DNA of 64,000 nucleotides. Origin: Stagnimonas sp. Lineage in GTDB: Bacteria; Pseudomonadota; Gammaproteobacteria; Nevskiales; Nevskiaceae. Where the stretch lies: contig JAUYNO010000019.1 of assembly GCA_030696045.1 (NCBI GenBank), positions 1 through 64,000 of the forward strand. Direction: 5' to 3'. Shown one piece after another: positions 39,401-47,962 of this stretch; position 1 is the stretch's first letter, and each line of letters starts with the position of its first letter. Made by a program: the position numbers and the translations under genes. The notes below the pieces were generated by a model. It saw only the letters and a list, made by a program, of their open reading frames with translations. It searched no databases and had not been told where the DNA came from.

Positions 39401-39566
39401 CAAGGTGCTGGACGCCCATCGCGAGGCGGCGGTGACCGGCGGCTTCCTGATCATCGGCGGCGAGGTGCAGCGACAGGACAATGTCACCCACGTCATCGCC
39501 AAGCGCATCCGTGACTACAGCCACTGGGTGGAGGGCCTACCCTACCTGTCGCGGGATTTTCGATAA
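36435..39566 (+). CDS. dnaE2: Error-prone DNA polymerase DnaE2 (ImuC)
   Basis: C-family alpha-subunit homologue of about 1043 residues that carries out damage-induced mutagenic synthesis. An N-terminal PHP region ([18 protein letters not shown]) precedes the polymerase core with [35 protein letters not shown] and [15 protein letters not shown], a helix-hairpin-helix region and a C-terminal OB fold ([20 protein letters not shown]). The start is uncertain: ATG 36435 has no spaced Shine-Dalgarno sequence, and GTG 36399 with AGCAGG upstream is in frame. It ends 5 bases before a palindromic element. Confidence 0.96.
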   Translation: MDLATEVLAVAPGTPDYAELHCISNFSFLRGGSSPQELVAQAQALRYSALAITDECSLAGIVRAWEQAKLQPIHLIFGTTLQLSDGPRLLLLAENREGYARISAAITRARLNTTKGSYRLSSLDFHRDWHDVSAIWLPGTVPDPREAAWVQERFGYGWIAIERHLDGDDGARIDHLLKLGRQYGLRPVACGDVHYHSPDRRRLQDVLTALRLKTSVDRCGQALLANGQRHLRRREEIAALYDPAWIAETLLIARRCNFQLEELRYEYPKALTPQGITPTDHLRKLTGEGMARRWPQGCPHKVRAQIERELELIAYKQYEAFFLTVEDIVRYARSQDILCQGRGSAANSAVCYALGITEVNPELTDLLFERFVSRERDEAPDIDVDFEHQRREEVIQYIYRKYGRQHAALAATVIHYRSRLALRDVGRALGVAPETIDRFGTALAWWDGTEKWEERLAELGIDPRSAQFRLWLSLARQLQGFPRHLSQHVGGFVISERPVHELVPMENAAMKDRSIIEWDKDDLESLGLLKVDVLALGMLSALRRMLSSVSRREGRTFALSDIPREDAATYQMIRDAKTVGVFQIESRAQMAMLPRLRPENFYDLVIQIAIVRPGPIEGGMVHPYLKARARRRQEPGWEPQYYGKLQPALERTLGIPIFQEQVMQIVSIAADFTPGEADHVRRSMAAWKRSGGLEKFEGKLKQGMAANGYPSDFADSIYKMILGFGSYGFPESHSASFAILAYASSWLKCHQPAAFIAGLLDSQPMGFYPPTMLVSEAKKMGVTMLPVSVIDSDWDSRLHWQRPEDESDRGALRLGFNRICGFNEAAAQRIMVTRAQRPFRDAADLAARARLSRHELDLLARADALQALAGHRNQARWLSLGYTPQTDLLAAVPRQEAQLSLPMPSEGAEIISDYRSVGLSLRKHPVALLRPKLDKLRVTPNEKLAQLRHGQLLRVAGLTMFRQRPPEAKGVMFMTLEDETGIVNLVVWAKVLDAHREAAVTGGFLIIGGEVQRQDNVTHVIAKRIRDYSHWVEGLPYLSRDFR

Positions 39567-39571
39567 GGGGC

Positions 39572-39728
39572 CTGCCGACGCCAATGGTGTCGCTGCGTTG
39601 CGAGTCAAAAGCCGCGCAGTGCGAGGCGCGAGACGTAGCGCAGGTTGGACCTGGGCAAGTCTCGCAACGACGCAATGCGCGGCTTTTGCCGCGACCCTCG
39701 GCCACAGCGACACCATTGGCGTCGGCAG
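39572..39728. repeat. 157-bp palindromic element with perfect 24-bp terminal inverted repeats
   Basis: The left end 39572-39595 (CTGCCGACGCCAATGGTGTC...) is the exact reverse complement of 39705-39728. Inside, CAAAAGCCGCGCA and its partner TGCGCGGCTTTTG pair imperfectly, so nearly the whole element could fold into one long hairpin. It carries no gene. It fills the dnaE2-rdgB gap and ends 25 bases before the rdgB ATG. It could be a MITE-like or REP-like element. Confidence 0.85.
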
Positions 39729-39753
39729 CCCCCCTGCGTGGGACAATGCCGGC

Positions 39754-40473
39754 ATGACTGACATCGTTCTCGCCTCGCGCAACGCCAAGAAGCTCAAGGA
39801 AATGCAGGCCCTGCTGGCGCCGCTGGGCTACCGCGCACGGCTGGTGTCGGAGTTCACCGACGAGGCGGCGGAAGAGACCGCACCGAGCTTCATCGAGAAC
39901 GCGCTGCTGAAAGCCCGCCACGCCGCGCGCGTCTCCGGCCTTCCGGCGCTAGCCGATGACTCGGGGCTGGAAGTCGATGCGCTCAAGGGCGCGCCCGGCG
40001 TGTATTCGGCGCGCTATGGTGAGGCCGCCTGGCTTGCGAGCACTGCTCGCGAGGCGGCCGAACGCCCGGCCATGGATGGCCGGGCTGTGATCGGAGCGGA
40101 GAACCCAGGTTGCGCCAGGGATGGCTGGACGCAGGCAGAAAAAGATGTCGCCAATAACGCCAAGCTGCTGCAGGCCCTGGCCGGCGTACCGGCGGCGCGG
40201 CGCGGCGCACGCTTCGTTTCGGCGCTGGCGCTGTTGCGCCATGCTGAGGACCCCACGCCGGTGATCGCGCTCGGGTATTGGCCAGGTGTGATTCTGGAAG
40301 CCCCGCGCGGGGCCAGTGGCTTCGGCTATGACCCCTTGTTCCTTGTGCCTTCGCTGGGCAAGACCTCGGCCGAGCTGGCCCCGGCGCTGAAGAACCGCAT
40401 CAGCCATCGCGGCCGCGCGATGCGGGCCTTGCTGAAGCAATTGCGCGCGGATTCGGGGTTTGTGCATGGCTGA
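39754..40473 (+). CDS. rdgB: XTP/dITP diphosphatase with an in-frame insertion
   Basis: House-cleaning pyrophosphatase (HAM1 family) that removes deaminated purine nucleotides. Core motifs are intact: [50 protein letters not shown] and FGYDPLF, SHRGRAM. The protein has 239 residues against about 197-200 normally. The excess is a block of about 41 residues (91-131) between SARYGE and [11 protein letters not shown] that is encoded by a palindrome-rich DNA segment. The insertion keeps the frame. The loop is on the surface in known structures, so activity may survive. Confidence 0.93.
   Translation: MTDIVLASRNAKKLKEMQALLAPLGYRARLVSEFTDEAAEETAPSFIENALLKARHAARVSGLPALADDSGLEVDALKGAPGVYSARYGEAAWLASTAREAAERPAMDGRAVIGAENPGCARDGWTQAEKDVANNAKLLQALAGVPAARRGARFVSALALLRHAEDPTPVIALGYWPGVILEAPRGASGFGYDPLFLVPSLGKTSAELAPALKNRISHRGRAMRALLKQLRADSGFVHG
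40024..40146 (+). repeat. In-frame palindromic insertion inside rdgB
   Basis: A 123-base (41-codon) block absent from the normal family alignment. It contains three adjacent hairpins: GGCCGCCT (40023-40030) with AGGCGGCC (40052-40059) and inner GCGAG/CTCGC; CCCGGCCAT with ATGGCCGGG (40065-40084, 2-base loop); and GCGCCAG with CTGGACGC (40112-40132). It resembles a coding palindromic element. The exact borders are approximate. Confidence 0.75.
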
Positions 40474-41788
40474 AGCCGCCCCCCTCCCGCGTTTGGCCGG
40501 GCTGGAGACTGCCATTGGGCAGTCTCCAGTAAGCCAAACGCCCTCCCCGCCAGGGGGAAGGGCTTTAGATCGCGCTGCGCTTGTAGCCCCTCCCCCTGGC
40601 GGGGAGGGGTTGGGGAGGGGGGCGCTCGCAGAAACGAGTGCCATCTCCACCAACATCCCGCTCAGCCTCTACATCCACATCCCCTGGTGCGCGAAGAAGT
40701 GTCCGTATTGCGACTTCAACTCGCACCCCCTGCGCGGCCAGATTCCGGAGGCGGAGTACGTGCAGGCGCTACTGCGCGATCTCGATTTCGAGCTAGCCAG
40801 CGCCGCTGAAGCGCGCCCGCTCGTCAGCATCTTCTTCGGCGGCGGCACTCCCAGCCTGTTCAGCGGCAGTGCCATCGCCGGCATTCTCGATGGCGTCGCG
40901 CGGCGGCTGCGCTTCGCGCCCGGGATCGAGATCACCCTGGAAGCCAATCCCGGCACCGCCGAGGCGCAGCGCTTCCGGGATTACCGCGCCGCCGGCGTCA
41001 ACCGCTTGTCGATGGGCGTGCAGTCGCTCGACGACCGGCACCTGAAAGCGCTCGGTCGCATCCACGGTGCCGAGGAAGCGCGCACAGCGGTGGCGATGGC
41101 GCGCGCGGCGGGCTTCGACAACCTCAACCTCGACCTGATGTTCGCGCTGCCGGAGCAGACGCTCGCCGAAGCCGGGGCCGATCTGCGCGGCCTGATCGCA
41201 CTCGCTCCCGAACACCTCAGCTACTACCACCTGACGCTGGAGCCGAACACCGAGTTCGCGGCCAAGCCGCCGAAAGTGCCGGACAGCGACAGTGCCTACG
41301 AGATGCTGGAGCAGGGCCAGGCGCTGCTGGCGGCAGCGGGCTACGCGCAGTACGAAACCTCGGCCTATGCGCAGCCGGGCCGCGCGGCGGCGCACAACCT
41401 CAACTACTGGCGCTTCGGCGACTACCTGGGCATCGGCGCCGGCGCCCACGGCAAGCGCACCCTGGACGGCCGGGTGCTGCGCCGCGCCCGGCACAAGCAC
41501 CCCAAAACCTATATGGAAACCGCCGGTGCGGTGAGCGGAGTGCAGGAGGAGCGCGCCGTCGCCGGCGGCGAGCTGGCATTCGAATACATGCTCAACACGC
41601 TGCGGTTGCACGAGGGCTTCCAGCTGCCCGATTTCCGCGCGCGGACCGGCCTGACCGCGTCCGCGCTGGAACCGGCGCTGAGCCGGGTACGTCAAAACGG
41701 CTTGCTGGCCGTTGATGGCGACTGGATCCGCCCCACCCCGCTCGGCCGCGACCACCTCAATCGCCTGCAGCTGGAGTTTCTGCCCTGA
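40466..41788 (+). CDS. hemW: HemW-type radical SAM protein (haem chaperone)
   Basis: Radical SAM protein once called oxygen-independent coproporphyrinogen oxidase; HemW binds haem and delivers it to apoproteins. The cluster motif is Cys75-KK-Cys79-PY-Cys82 after [24 protein letters not shown] and [10 protein letters not shown] follow, with a C-terminal HemW domain. The first 60 residues are unusual: DNA 40478-40623 is a nested palindrome encoding proline/glycine-rich sequence. The ATG at 40466 overlaps the rdgB end; a TTG at 40610 after GGGGAGGGG is an alternative start that would give a normal length. Confidence 0.94.
   Translation: MAEAAPLPRLAGLETAIGQSPVSQTPSPPGGRALDRAALVAPPPGGEGLGRGALAETSAISTNIPLSLYIHIPWCAKKCPYCDFNSHPLRGQIPEAEYVQALLRDLDFELASAAEARPLVSIFFGGGTPSLFSGSAIAGILDGVARRLRFAPGIEITLEANPGTAEAQRFRDYRAAGVNRLSMGVQSLDDRHLKALGRIHGAEEARTAVAMARAAGFDNLNLDLMFALPEQTLAEAGADLRGLIALAPEHLSYYHLTLEPNTEFAAKPPKVPDSDSAYEMLEQGQALLAAAGYAQYETSAYAQPGRAAAHNLNYWRFGDYLGIGAGAHGKRTLDGRVLRRARHKHPKTYMETAGAVSGVQEERAVAGGELAFEYMLNTLRLHEGFQLPDFRARTGLTASALEPALSRVRQNGLLAVDGDWIRPTPLGRDHLNRLQLEFLP
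40478..40623. repeat. 146-bp nested palindromic element in the hemW 5' region
   Basis: The ends are perfect 11-bp inverted repeats, GCCCCCCTCCC (40478-40488) and GGGAGGGGGGC (40613-40623). Inside are a strong hairpin (40491-40539) with GTTTGGC/GCCAAAC and CTGGAGACTGCC/GGCAGTCTCCAG arms, and a 23-bp inverted repeat with one mismatch (40541-40563 and 40586-40608) of the CCCTCCCCGCC...GGCGGGGAGGG type. It remains open in the hemW frame. Confidence 0.85.
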
Positions 41789-41991
41789 TGAGCCGCCTCA
41801 ACCTGCAAAGCCAGACCGTGCAATGTCCCTACTGCTGGGAGGAAATCGAGCTGGACATCGATGTCTCCGGCGGCAGCCAGACCTACGTGGAGGACTGCCA
41901 TGTCTGCTGCCAGCCGATCCTGGTACGGCTGACGGTCGATGAGGAAGATGCCGAGAGCTTCGAGGTCGCGGTCGAAGCCGAGAACGAGTAG
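41788..41991 (+). CDS. CPXCG-motif cysteine-rich protein
   Basis: A 67-residue zinc-ribbon-like protein: VQCPYCWEEIELDIDVSGG then YVEDCHVCCQPILV, two Cys pairs that should bind one zinc, and an acidic tail. It matches the small CPXCG protein family of unknown function. The start overlaps the hemW stop (TGATG). Confidence 0.9.
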   Translation: MSRLNLQSQTVQCPYCWEEIELDIDVSGGSQTYVEDCHVCCQPILVRLTVDEEDAESFEVAVEAENE

Positions 41992-41997
41992 CACCCG

Positions 41998-42942
41998 CTA
42001 CTGCACCTGCACGCTGACATAGGGCGAGGCCGGCGCCGCCGGCACCAGCACGCTCTTCATCCGCTCGGCCTCCTCGCGCGGCGTGCTGCCGAAGAAGCGC
42101 TTGAACTCGCGGCTGAACTGCGAGGCACTCTCGTAGCCGACCCGACCGGATGCCGTCGAAGCGCTCAGGCCCTCGTGCACCATCAGCAGCCGCGCCTTGT
42201 GCAGCCGCGTGGTCTTCAGGTACTGGATCGGCGAGGTGCGGGTGACCTGCTTGAAGTGGCTATGGAAGGCCGCGAGGCTCATCCCTGCTTCCTCGGCCAG
42301 GCGCGTGACGTCGAGATCGGCGGCGTACTCGGCGTGGATGCGCCGCAGCGCCCGGCCAATGCGGCCGCACTGGCTGTGGTGCACCAGGGCGCCGGCAATC
42401 GCCGCGCCCTGTTCGCCGGTGAGCATGCGGTAGAGGATCTCGCGGACGATGCCCGGCCCTAGCAGCCGCGCCTCCACCGGCGAGCGCAGGCAGCGCAGTA
42501 GCCGATACAGCGCGTCCTCCATGCCGAGGTCCATCGGCGCTGTGGCGATGCCCAGCGGCGGCACCGGCGACCGCGGGCTCAGGCTGTCGAGGGCGAGGAT
42601 CAGCTCGGCAACGCTGGCCAGGTCGATGGTGATGCCGATGGCCAGCAGGGGCCGCTCGGCGCTGGCCTCGGTCTCGCAATCGAAGGGCAGCGGTACGGCG
42701 GCAACCAGGTAGCGATGGGCATCGAACACCAGGATCTGCTCGCCGAAGAAGCCGCGCTTGCGGCCCTGGCAGATGAACATCAGCTTCGGCTCGTAGAGCA
42801 CCGGCGCCTTGACGAAGGTCCGCTCGGCGCGGGCTACCGTCACTCCCTCCAGCAGGGTGTCGAAGATGCCCGAGGCTGGGACCATCTCGCTCAACAAGGC
42901 CACCAGGCGTGTCGGGGCCGGATCGGGCGGAGTGTCGAACAT
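41998..42942 (-). CDS. AraC family transcriptional regulator
   Basis: A 314-residue regulator with an N-terminal cupin-like AraC_N domain (LLEGVTVARAERTFVKAPVLYEP, FICQGRKRGFFG, YLVAAVPLPFDCE) and a C-terminal double helix-turn-helix (LDVTRLAEEAGMSLAAFHSHF, VGYESASQFSREFKRFFGSTP). The start at 42942 begins at the domain. It is divergent from the ABM-domain gene, its probable target across the 167-bp shared promoter region. Confidence 0.93.
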   Translation of the reverse strand: MFDTPPDPAPTRLVALLSEMVPASGIFDTLLEGVTVARAERTFVKAPVLYEPKLMFICQGRKRGFFGEQILVFDAHRYLVAAVPLPFDCETEASAERPLLAIGITIDLASVAELILALDSLSPRSPVPPLGIATAPMDLGMEDALYRLLRCLRSPVEARLLGPGIVREILYRMLTGEQGAAIAGALVHHSQCGRIGRALRRIHAEYAADLDVTRLAEEAGMSLAAFHSHFKQVTRTSPIQYLKTTRLHKARLLMVHEGLSASTASGRVGYESASQFSREFKRFFGSTPREEAERMKSVLVPAAPASPYVSVQVQ

Positions 42943-43109
42943 GGCAGCCTTCAGGCGGATAGGACTAGGCAGTGAAATGTACTCTCGCGACCCCGGAAAT
43001 GCCCGGCGCCGATAGGAATAGGCAACAATTGCAGACCATCCGGCATTGGGGGCGGGCCAGCCGCCGCCTAGCATGGCGACATTCCCAGTGTCCCCGCCCG
43101 GAGGTCTCC

Positions 43110-43424
43110 ATGTCCGCCACCAATATCGCGTTCCTGCGCGCCCGCAAGGGCCGCGAACAGGGACTGTCCCAGGCCCTGCATCGACTGGCCGAGTTCAGCC
43201 GCGACAACCCGGACTGCGCGCTGTCGCACCTGCATCGCAGCGAGGAAGACCCGGCACTGTGGTTCCTGTACGAGACCTGGGGTTCCCGCGCGGCGATGTG
43301 GGAACACCTGGGGACGGCACCGGTGCAGGCCCTGGTGCGGCAGATCGGCCCCTGGCTGGAGAGCGATCTCGGCCTGCGCAGCTTCCATCTGATGCCGGGG
43401 CCGCCGCTGGAACTCGTCGCCTGA
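43110..43424 (+). CDS. Antibiotic biosynthesis monooxygenase (ABM) domain protein
   Basis: A 104-residue ferredoxin-like dimeric alpha/beta-barrel protein. It begins MSATNIAFLRARKGREQGLSQ with an ALHRLAEFSRDNPDCALSHL segment and WFLYETWGSRAAMWEHLGTA, the core ABM pattern. A strong GGAGG lies upstream. Such proteins act on quinones or as small-molecule binders; the divergent AraC regulator suggests induction by a chemical signal. Confidence 0.88.
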   Translation: MSATNIAFLRARKGREQGLSQALHRLAEFSRDNPDCALSHLHRSEEDPALWFLYETWGSRAAMWEHLGTAPVQALVRQIGPWLESDLGLRSFHLMPGPPLELVA

Positions 43425-43583
43425 ACCCGGCGCACATCGCGCCCCCTGGGCCGACGCTGCTCTCAGCTTCGGAAGCCGGCCTGCCGCTGGTAGGCCGATC
43501 CCGGCCGGCTGTCCGCGCCGGCGGTGGCGAGGGCGCGGGCACAGGCACAGTCTGGCCGTCCGCAAGCCCGAAGGAGTCAGTTC

Positions 43584-43808
43584 ATGGATCTCGCCCCCAT
43601 CCAATGGCATCAGCTGCCGATGGTGCTCAGCGTGCTGGCGGCGACGCTGGCGGTCAGCGTCGGGCTGTTGCGGCTGGCGCTGCCGCGCCGGACCGCCTGG
43701 GCCGCGCGTGGCGGCGACCAGTCGCAGTACCGCGAGACCATCCCCAACGAGCGGCGCAAGGTCCGGCGCCCGCCGGGCGCGGCCTGGGCACGCCACGCCC
43801 TGCCCTGA
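43584..43808 (+). CDS. Small membrane protein of unknown function
   Basis: A 74-residue protein with one hydrophobic helix (LPMVLSVLAATLAVSVGLLRLAL) and a basic, proline-containing tail (RKVRRPPGAAWARHALP). GAAGGAG is well placed before the ATG, which is the main support. No family recognised. It stands between the ABM gene and rpmE2. Confidence 0.55.
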   Translation: MDLAPIQWHQLPMVLSVLAATLAVSVGLLRLALPRRTAWAARGGDQSQYRETIPNERRKVRRPPGAAWARHALP

Positions 43809-43927
43809 AAAAATCGCTGGCTAGCCGGGCTTCCGGCCGGCTCCAGTTGCCAAGCGGCGCAGTCGCCGCTATTCTTCGCGCCCTTTTTGTTTGAACCGCC
43901 CCGGTTGTGGGCGTTGCCGAGACCGCC

Positions 43928-44170
43928 ATGAAAGAAGGCATTCACCCTGAGTACCGCCCCGTCGTGTTCCGCGACGCCGGCTCCAATCAGAGCTTCGTGA
44001 TCCGCTCCACGGTCAAGACCCGCGAAACGGTCAAGCACAGCGACGGCGAGACCTATCCGCTGGTCACGCTCGACACTTCGCACCTGTCGCACCCGTTCTA
44101 CACCGGCAAGACCCGTGTCACCGACACCGGCGGCCGCATCGACAAGTTCAAGAAGCGCTACGGCAAGTAA
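43928..44170 (+). CDS. rpmE2: 50S ribosomal protein L31 type B
   Basis: An 80-residue L31 of the zinc-free (C-minus) type: MKEGIHPEYRPVVFRD, FVIRSTVKTRETVK, SHPFYTGKTRVTDTGGRIDKFKKRYGK. There is no CxxC pair. In other bacteria this form replaces zinc-binding L31 under zinc starvation. Whether a type A gene exists elsewhere cannot be seen here. Confidence 0.97.
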   Translation: MKEGIHPEYRPVVFRDAGSNQSFVIRSTVKTRETVKHSDGETYPLVTLDTSHLSHPFYTGKTRVTDTGGRIDKFKKRYGK

Positions 44171-44196
44171 TCGCCGGATCGCCGCACGCTGTACCG

Positions 44197-44226
44197 AAAA
44201 GCCGCTGAGTCCTAGCGGCTTTTTTG
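44197..44226 (+). terminator. Rho-independent terminator after rpmE2
   Basis: AGCCGCT, a seven-base loop, AGCGGCT, then six T residues, 27-56 bases after the rpmE2 stop. Confidence 0.92.
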
Positions 44227-44288
44227 TTGCCCGCAGTCCTTTTCATCAACCACGGCGCGCCCAGGAAGAAGGCAACGCGCCCGAGCCA

Positions 44289-45539
<1,251 letters not shown>

Positions 45540-45605
45540 CAGCGGCGCGGCACGGTTCCTGCCAGGGTCTTTTGAACTGTTTATTTAGCAATCGGGAGCG
45601 ACGCG

Positions 45606-46898
45606 ATGAGTGAGGTCAGCTACAGCCTGGTCAACAACGCCACCGGGGAGAAGGTCGATCTGCCCGCGGTCGGCGGCACGCTTGGCCCGGTCGGTCTCGA
45701 CGTCGCCAAGGTCTACGACAAGACCGGCGCCTTCACCTACGACCCCGGCTTCACCAGCACCTGCTCGACCAAGAGCGCGATCACCTATATCGACGGTGAC
45801 GAGGGCGTACTGCTCTACCGCGGCTACCCGGTGGCGCAGCTGGCGCAGCACTGCACCTTCCTGGAAGTCGCCTACCTGATCCTCAACGGCGAGCTGCCCA
45901 ACAAGGCCACGCTCGAATCCTTCGATCAGAGCATCCGCCGCCACACCATGATCAACGAAGGCCTGAAGAGCTTCTTCAACGGCTTTCACTACGACGCCCA
46001 CCCGATGGCCATGCTCACCGGCGTGGTCGGCTCGCTGTCGGGCTTCTACCACGACACCGGCAACAACAAGGATCCGCGCCACCGCGAGATCTTCGCGCAC
46101 CGGATGATCGCCAAGATCCCGACCATCGCGGCGGCGGCCTACAAGAAGTTCTACGGCCAGCCGTTCATGTACCCGCAGAACCACCTGGACTACTCCAGCA
46201 ACCTGCTGCACATGATGTTCGCGGTGCCGGCCGAGCCCTACCACGTCGATCCGATCGCGGCGAAGGCGCTGGACGTGCTGTTCATCCTGCACGCCGACCA
46301 CGAGCAGAACGCCTCCACCTCGACCGTGCGCATGGCCGGCTCCACCGGCTGCAATCCCTACGCGGCCATCGCCGCCGGCATCGCCGCGCTCTGGGGCCCG
46401 GCGCACGGCGGTGCCAACGAAGCCGTGCTGAAGATGCTCGACGAGATCGGCGACGTGAAGAACGTGCAGCCCTTCATGGACAAGGTGAAGGACAAGAACA
46501 GCGGCGTGCGCCTGATGGGCTTCGGCCACCGCGTGTACAAGAACTTCGACCCGCGCGCGACCATCATCCGCGAGGAATGCCACAAGGTGCTGAAGGCGCT
46601 GAAGGTCGACGATCCCAAGCTCGAACTGGCGATGAAGCTGGAAGAGATCGCCCTCAACGACGAGTACTTCAAGGCCCGCAAGCTCTACCCGAACGTCGAT
46701 TTCTATTCGGGCATCATCTACAAGGCGCTGGGCATCCCGGTGAACATGTTCACGCCGATGTTCGCGGTCGCCCGCACCGTCGGCTGGGTCGCGCACTGGA
46801 GCGAGATGGTCGGCGACGGTCCGCTCAAGATCGCCCGTCCGCGCCAGGTCTACACCGGCGCGGCCGAGCGCAACGTGACTCCGGTCGACCAGCGCTGA
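45606..46898 (+). CDS. gltA: Citrate synthase (type II)
   Basis: First TCA-cycle step. It is 430 residues, with the usual Gram-negative N-terminal beta domain ([31 protein letters not shown]) and the catalytic histidines in the family segments [32 protein letters not shown] and [14 protein letters not shown]. The start has a GGGAG upstream. It is followed by a bidirectional terminator. Confidence 0.98.
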   Translation: MSEVSYSLVNNATGEKVDLPAVGGTLGPVGLDVAKVYDKTGAFTYDPGFTSTCSTKSAITYIDGDEGVLLYRGYPVAQLAQHCTFLEVAYLILNGELPNKATLESFDQSIRRHTMINEGLKSFFNGFHYDAHPMAMLTGVVGSLSGFYHDTGNNKDPRHREIFAHRMIAKIPTIAAAAYKKFYGQPFMYPQNHLDYSSNLLHMMFAVPAEPYHVDPIAAKALDVLFILHADHEQNASTSTVRMAGSTGCNPYAAIAAGIAALWGPAHGGANEAVLKMLDEIGDVKNVQPFMDKVKDKNSGVRLMGFGHRVYKNFDPRATIIREECHKVLKALKVDDPKLELAMKLEEIALNDEYFKARKLYPNVDFYSGIIYKALGIPVNMFTPMFAVARTVGWVAHWSEMVGDGPLKIARPRQVYTGAAERNVTPVDQR

Positions 46899-46915
46899 TC
46901 GCTGCTTCCGCCGCA

Positions 46916-46949
46916 ACAAAAAGCCCGCCGGAAGGCGGGCTTTTTGTTG
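46916..46949. terminator. Bidirectional rho-independent terminator
   Basis: AACAAAAAGCCCGCC, loop GGAA, GGCGGGCTTTTTGTT: a symmetrical hairpin with A and T runs, between convergent gltA and the CsbD gene. It can stop transcription from both sides. Confidence 0.93.
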
Positions 46950-46959
46950 GCCAAGGTCC

Positions 46960-47265
46960 TCAGTGACGGACCTCGTTGTATTTCTCCTTGGCCTTGTCGG
47001 CCAGCGCCTCGGCACCGGCCCTGACCTTGCTCACGGTCTCGCGCAGCTTGTCGCCGGCTTGGTCGATGGCTTCCTTGACCTCGCCCTTGGCACGATCACC
47101 GGCACCTTCGACCCGATCCGCGCGGCCTTCGGCCTCCAGGCGCTCGTTGCCGACGGCATTGCCGACTTTCTGCTTGACCTTGCCCATGGCCTGCTTGGCC
47201 TTGCCCTTGAGTTGGTCGTAACTGCCGTTGTCGGTCGCGGACGGCACTTTATCGTTCGGATTCAT
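46960..47265 (-). CDS. CsbD family stress protein
   Basis: A 101-residue, highly charged helical protein with the CsbD core YDQLKGKAKQAMGKVKQKVG and heptad-like repeats EGAGDRAKGEVKEAID. CsbD proteins are general-stress-induced and of unknown mechanism. The ATG at 47265 has GGAG upstream; a longer frame upstream has no such support. Confidence 0.9.
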   Translation of the reverse strand: MNPNDKVPSATDNGSYDQLKGKAKQAMGKVKQKVGNAVGNERLEAEGRADRVEGAGDRAKGEVKEAIDQAGDKLRETVSKVRAGAEALADKAKEKYNEVRH

Positions 47266-47343
47266 TCCGATCTCCTGTGTGAAGCACCCGAGATAGGGTC
47301 CGCACACCCTAGGGCGCGGGCATGAACCTGCGGTGAGCAAGGT

Positions 47344-47958
47344 TCAGAACAAGCTGTCTATCGACGCAGCCGCCAGTTGCTCGGCCTCCGCCAGACTCAG
47401 CCGGGGTGCCGGTCGACCGCTGGTCTGCGACAGCGGTGCGCGGCGCTGCTGCTCCGGCGCGAACAGCGCCACATCAACGCCGACCCGGTCGGCTTGGAAG
47501 CAGGCCAGCGGCACGCTCTCGCTGCGGCCGTCGCCGAAACGATAGTCGCGCTCGTCCAGTTCGACCTCGAAGCCACGCTCGGCCAGGAACACATCCACCA
47601 GCTCCGGCTGGTCGGGGAAACAGTGCAGCTGCACGCGATGCGCATCGCTGATCGCGCCCGTCACCACCGCACCACTCAAGCGCGGTTCGAAGCGGGCCAG
47701 CAACTTCATGGCCTGCACGGCGGTGCGACGCAGCAGCTGCAGGCGCGCCACGTAGTCGGCACCGCCGAACAAGCGCTGGTAAGCCAGCACCTCGGCTTCG
47801 ACCCGCGCGTTGTCCGGCAGGGCGGCGCGCGTCGGCAGGCCCAGCCGCTCGGCCGCCCGACGCTTGGCCTGACCGTAGTCGGTCAGTGACTCCTCGACGA
47901 AGATGCGCGCCGCCTCTGGGGCAATGTCGCCGCCACCACCGAGGACCCGGCGCGCCAT
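47344..47958 (-). CDS. Conserved protein of unknown function
   Basis: A 204-residue predicted cytoplasmic protein. Its N-terminal half is helical (ARIFVEESLTDYGQAKRRAAERLGLP, ARVEAEVLAYQRLFGG) and the second half beta-rich (GAISDAHRVQLHCFPDQPE, VDVFLAERGFEVELDERDYRF). I recall no defined function; similar proteins occur near cell-wall genes under uncertain names. It starts 4 bases after the mrcA stop, so it shares that transcript. Confidence 0.7.
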   Translation of the reverse strand: MARRVLGGGGDIAPEAARIFVEESLTDYGQAKRRAAERLGLPTRAALPDNARVEAEVLAYQRLFGGADYVARLQLLRRTAVQAMKLLARFEPRLSGAVVTGAISDAHRVQLHCFPDQPELVDVFLAERGFEVELDERDYRFGDGRSESVPLACFQADRVGVDVALFAPEQQRRAPLSQTSGRPAPRLSLAEAEQLAAASIDSLF

Positions 47959-47962
47959 GACG

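Noticed and set aside
39754..40473. rdgB as a pseudogene
   Set aside because: The additional block keeps the frame, and all catalytic and substrate motifs are intact on both sides, so the gene is probably functional.
40585..40620. CCCTCCCCC...GGGGAGGGG as a rho-independent terminator between rdgB and hemW
   Set aside because: There is no T tract, and the hemW frame reads through it; the nested inverted repeats fit a repeat element better.
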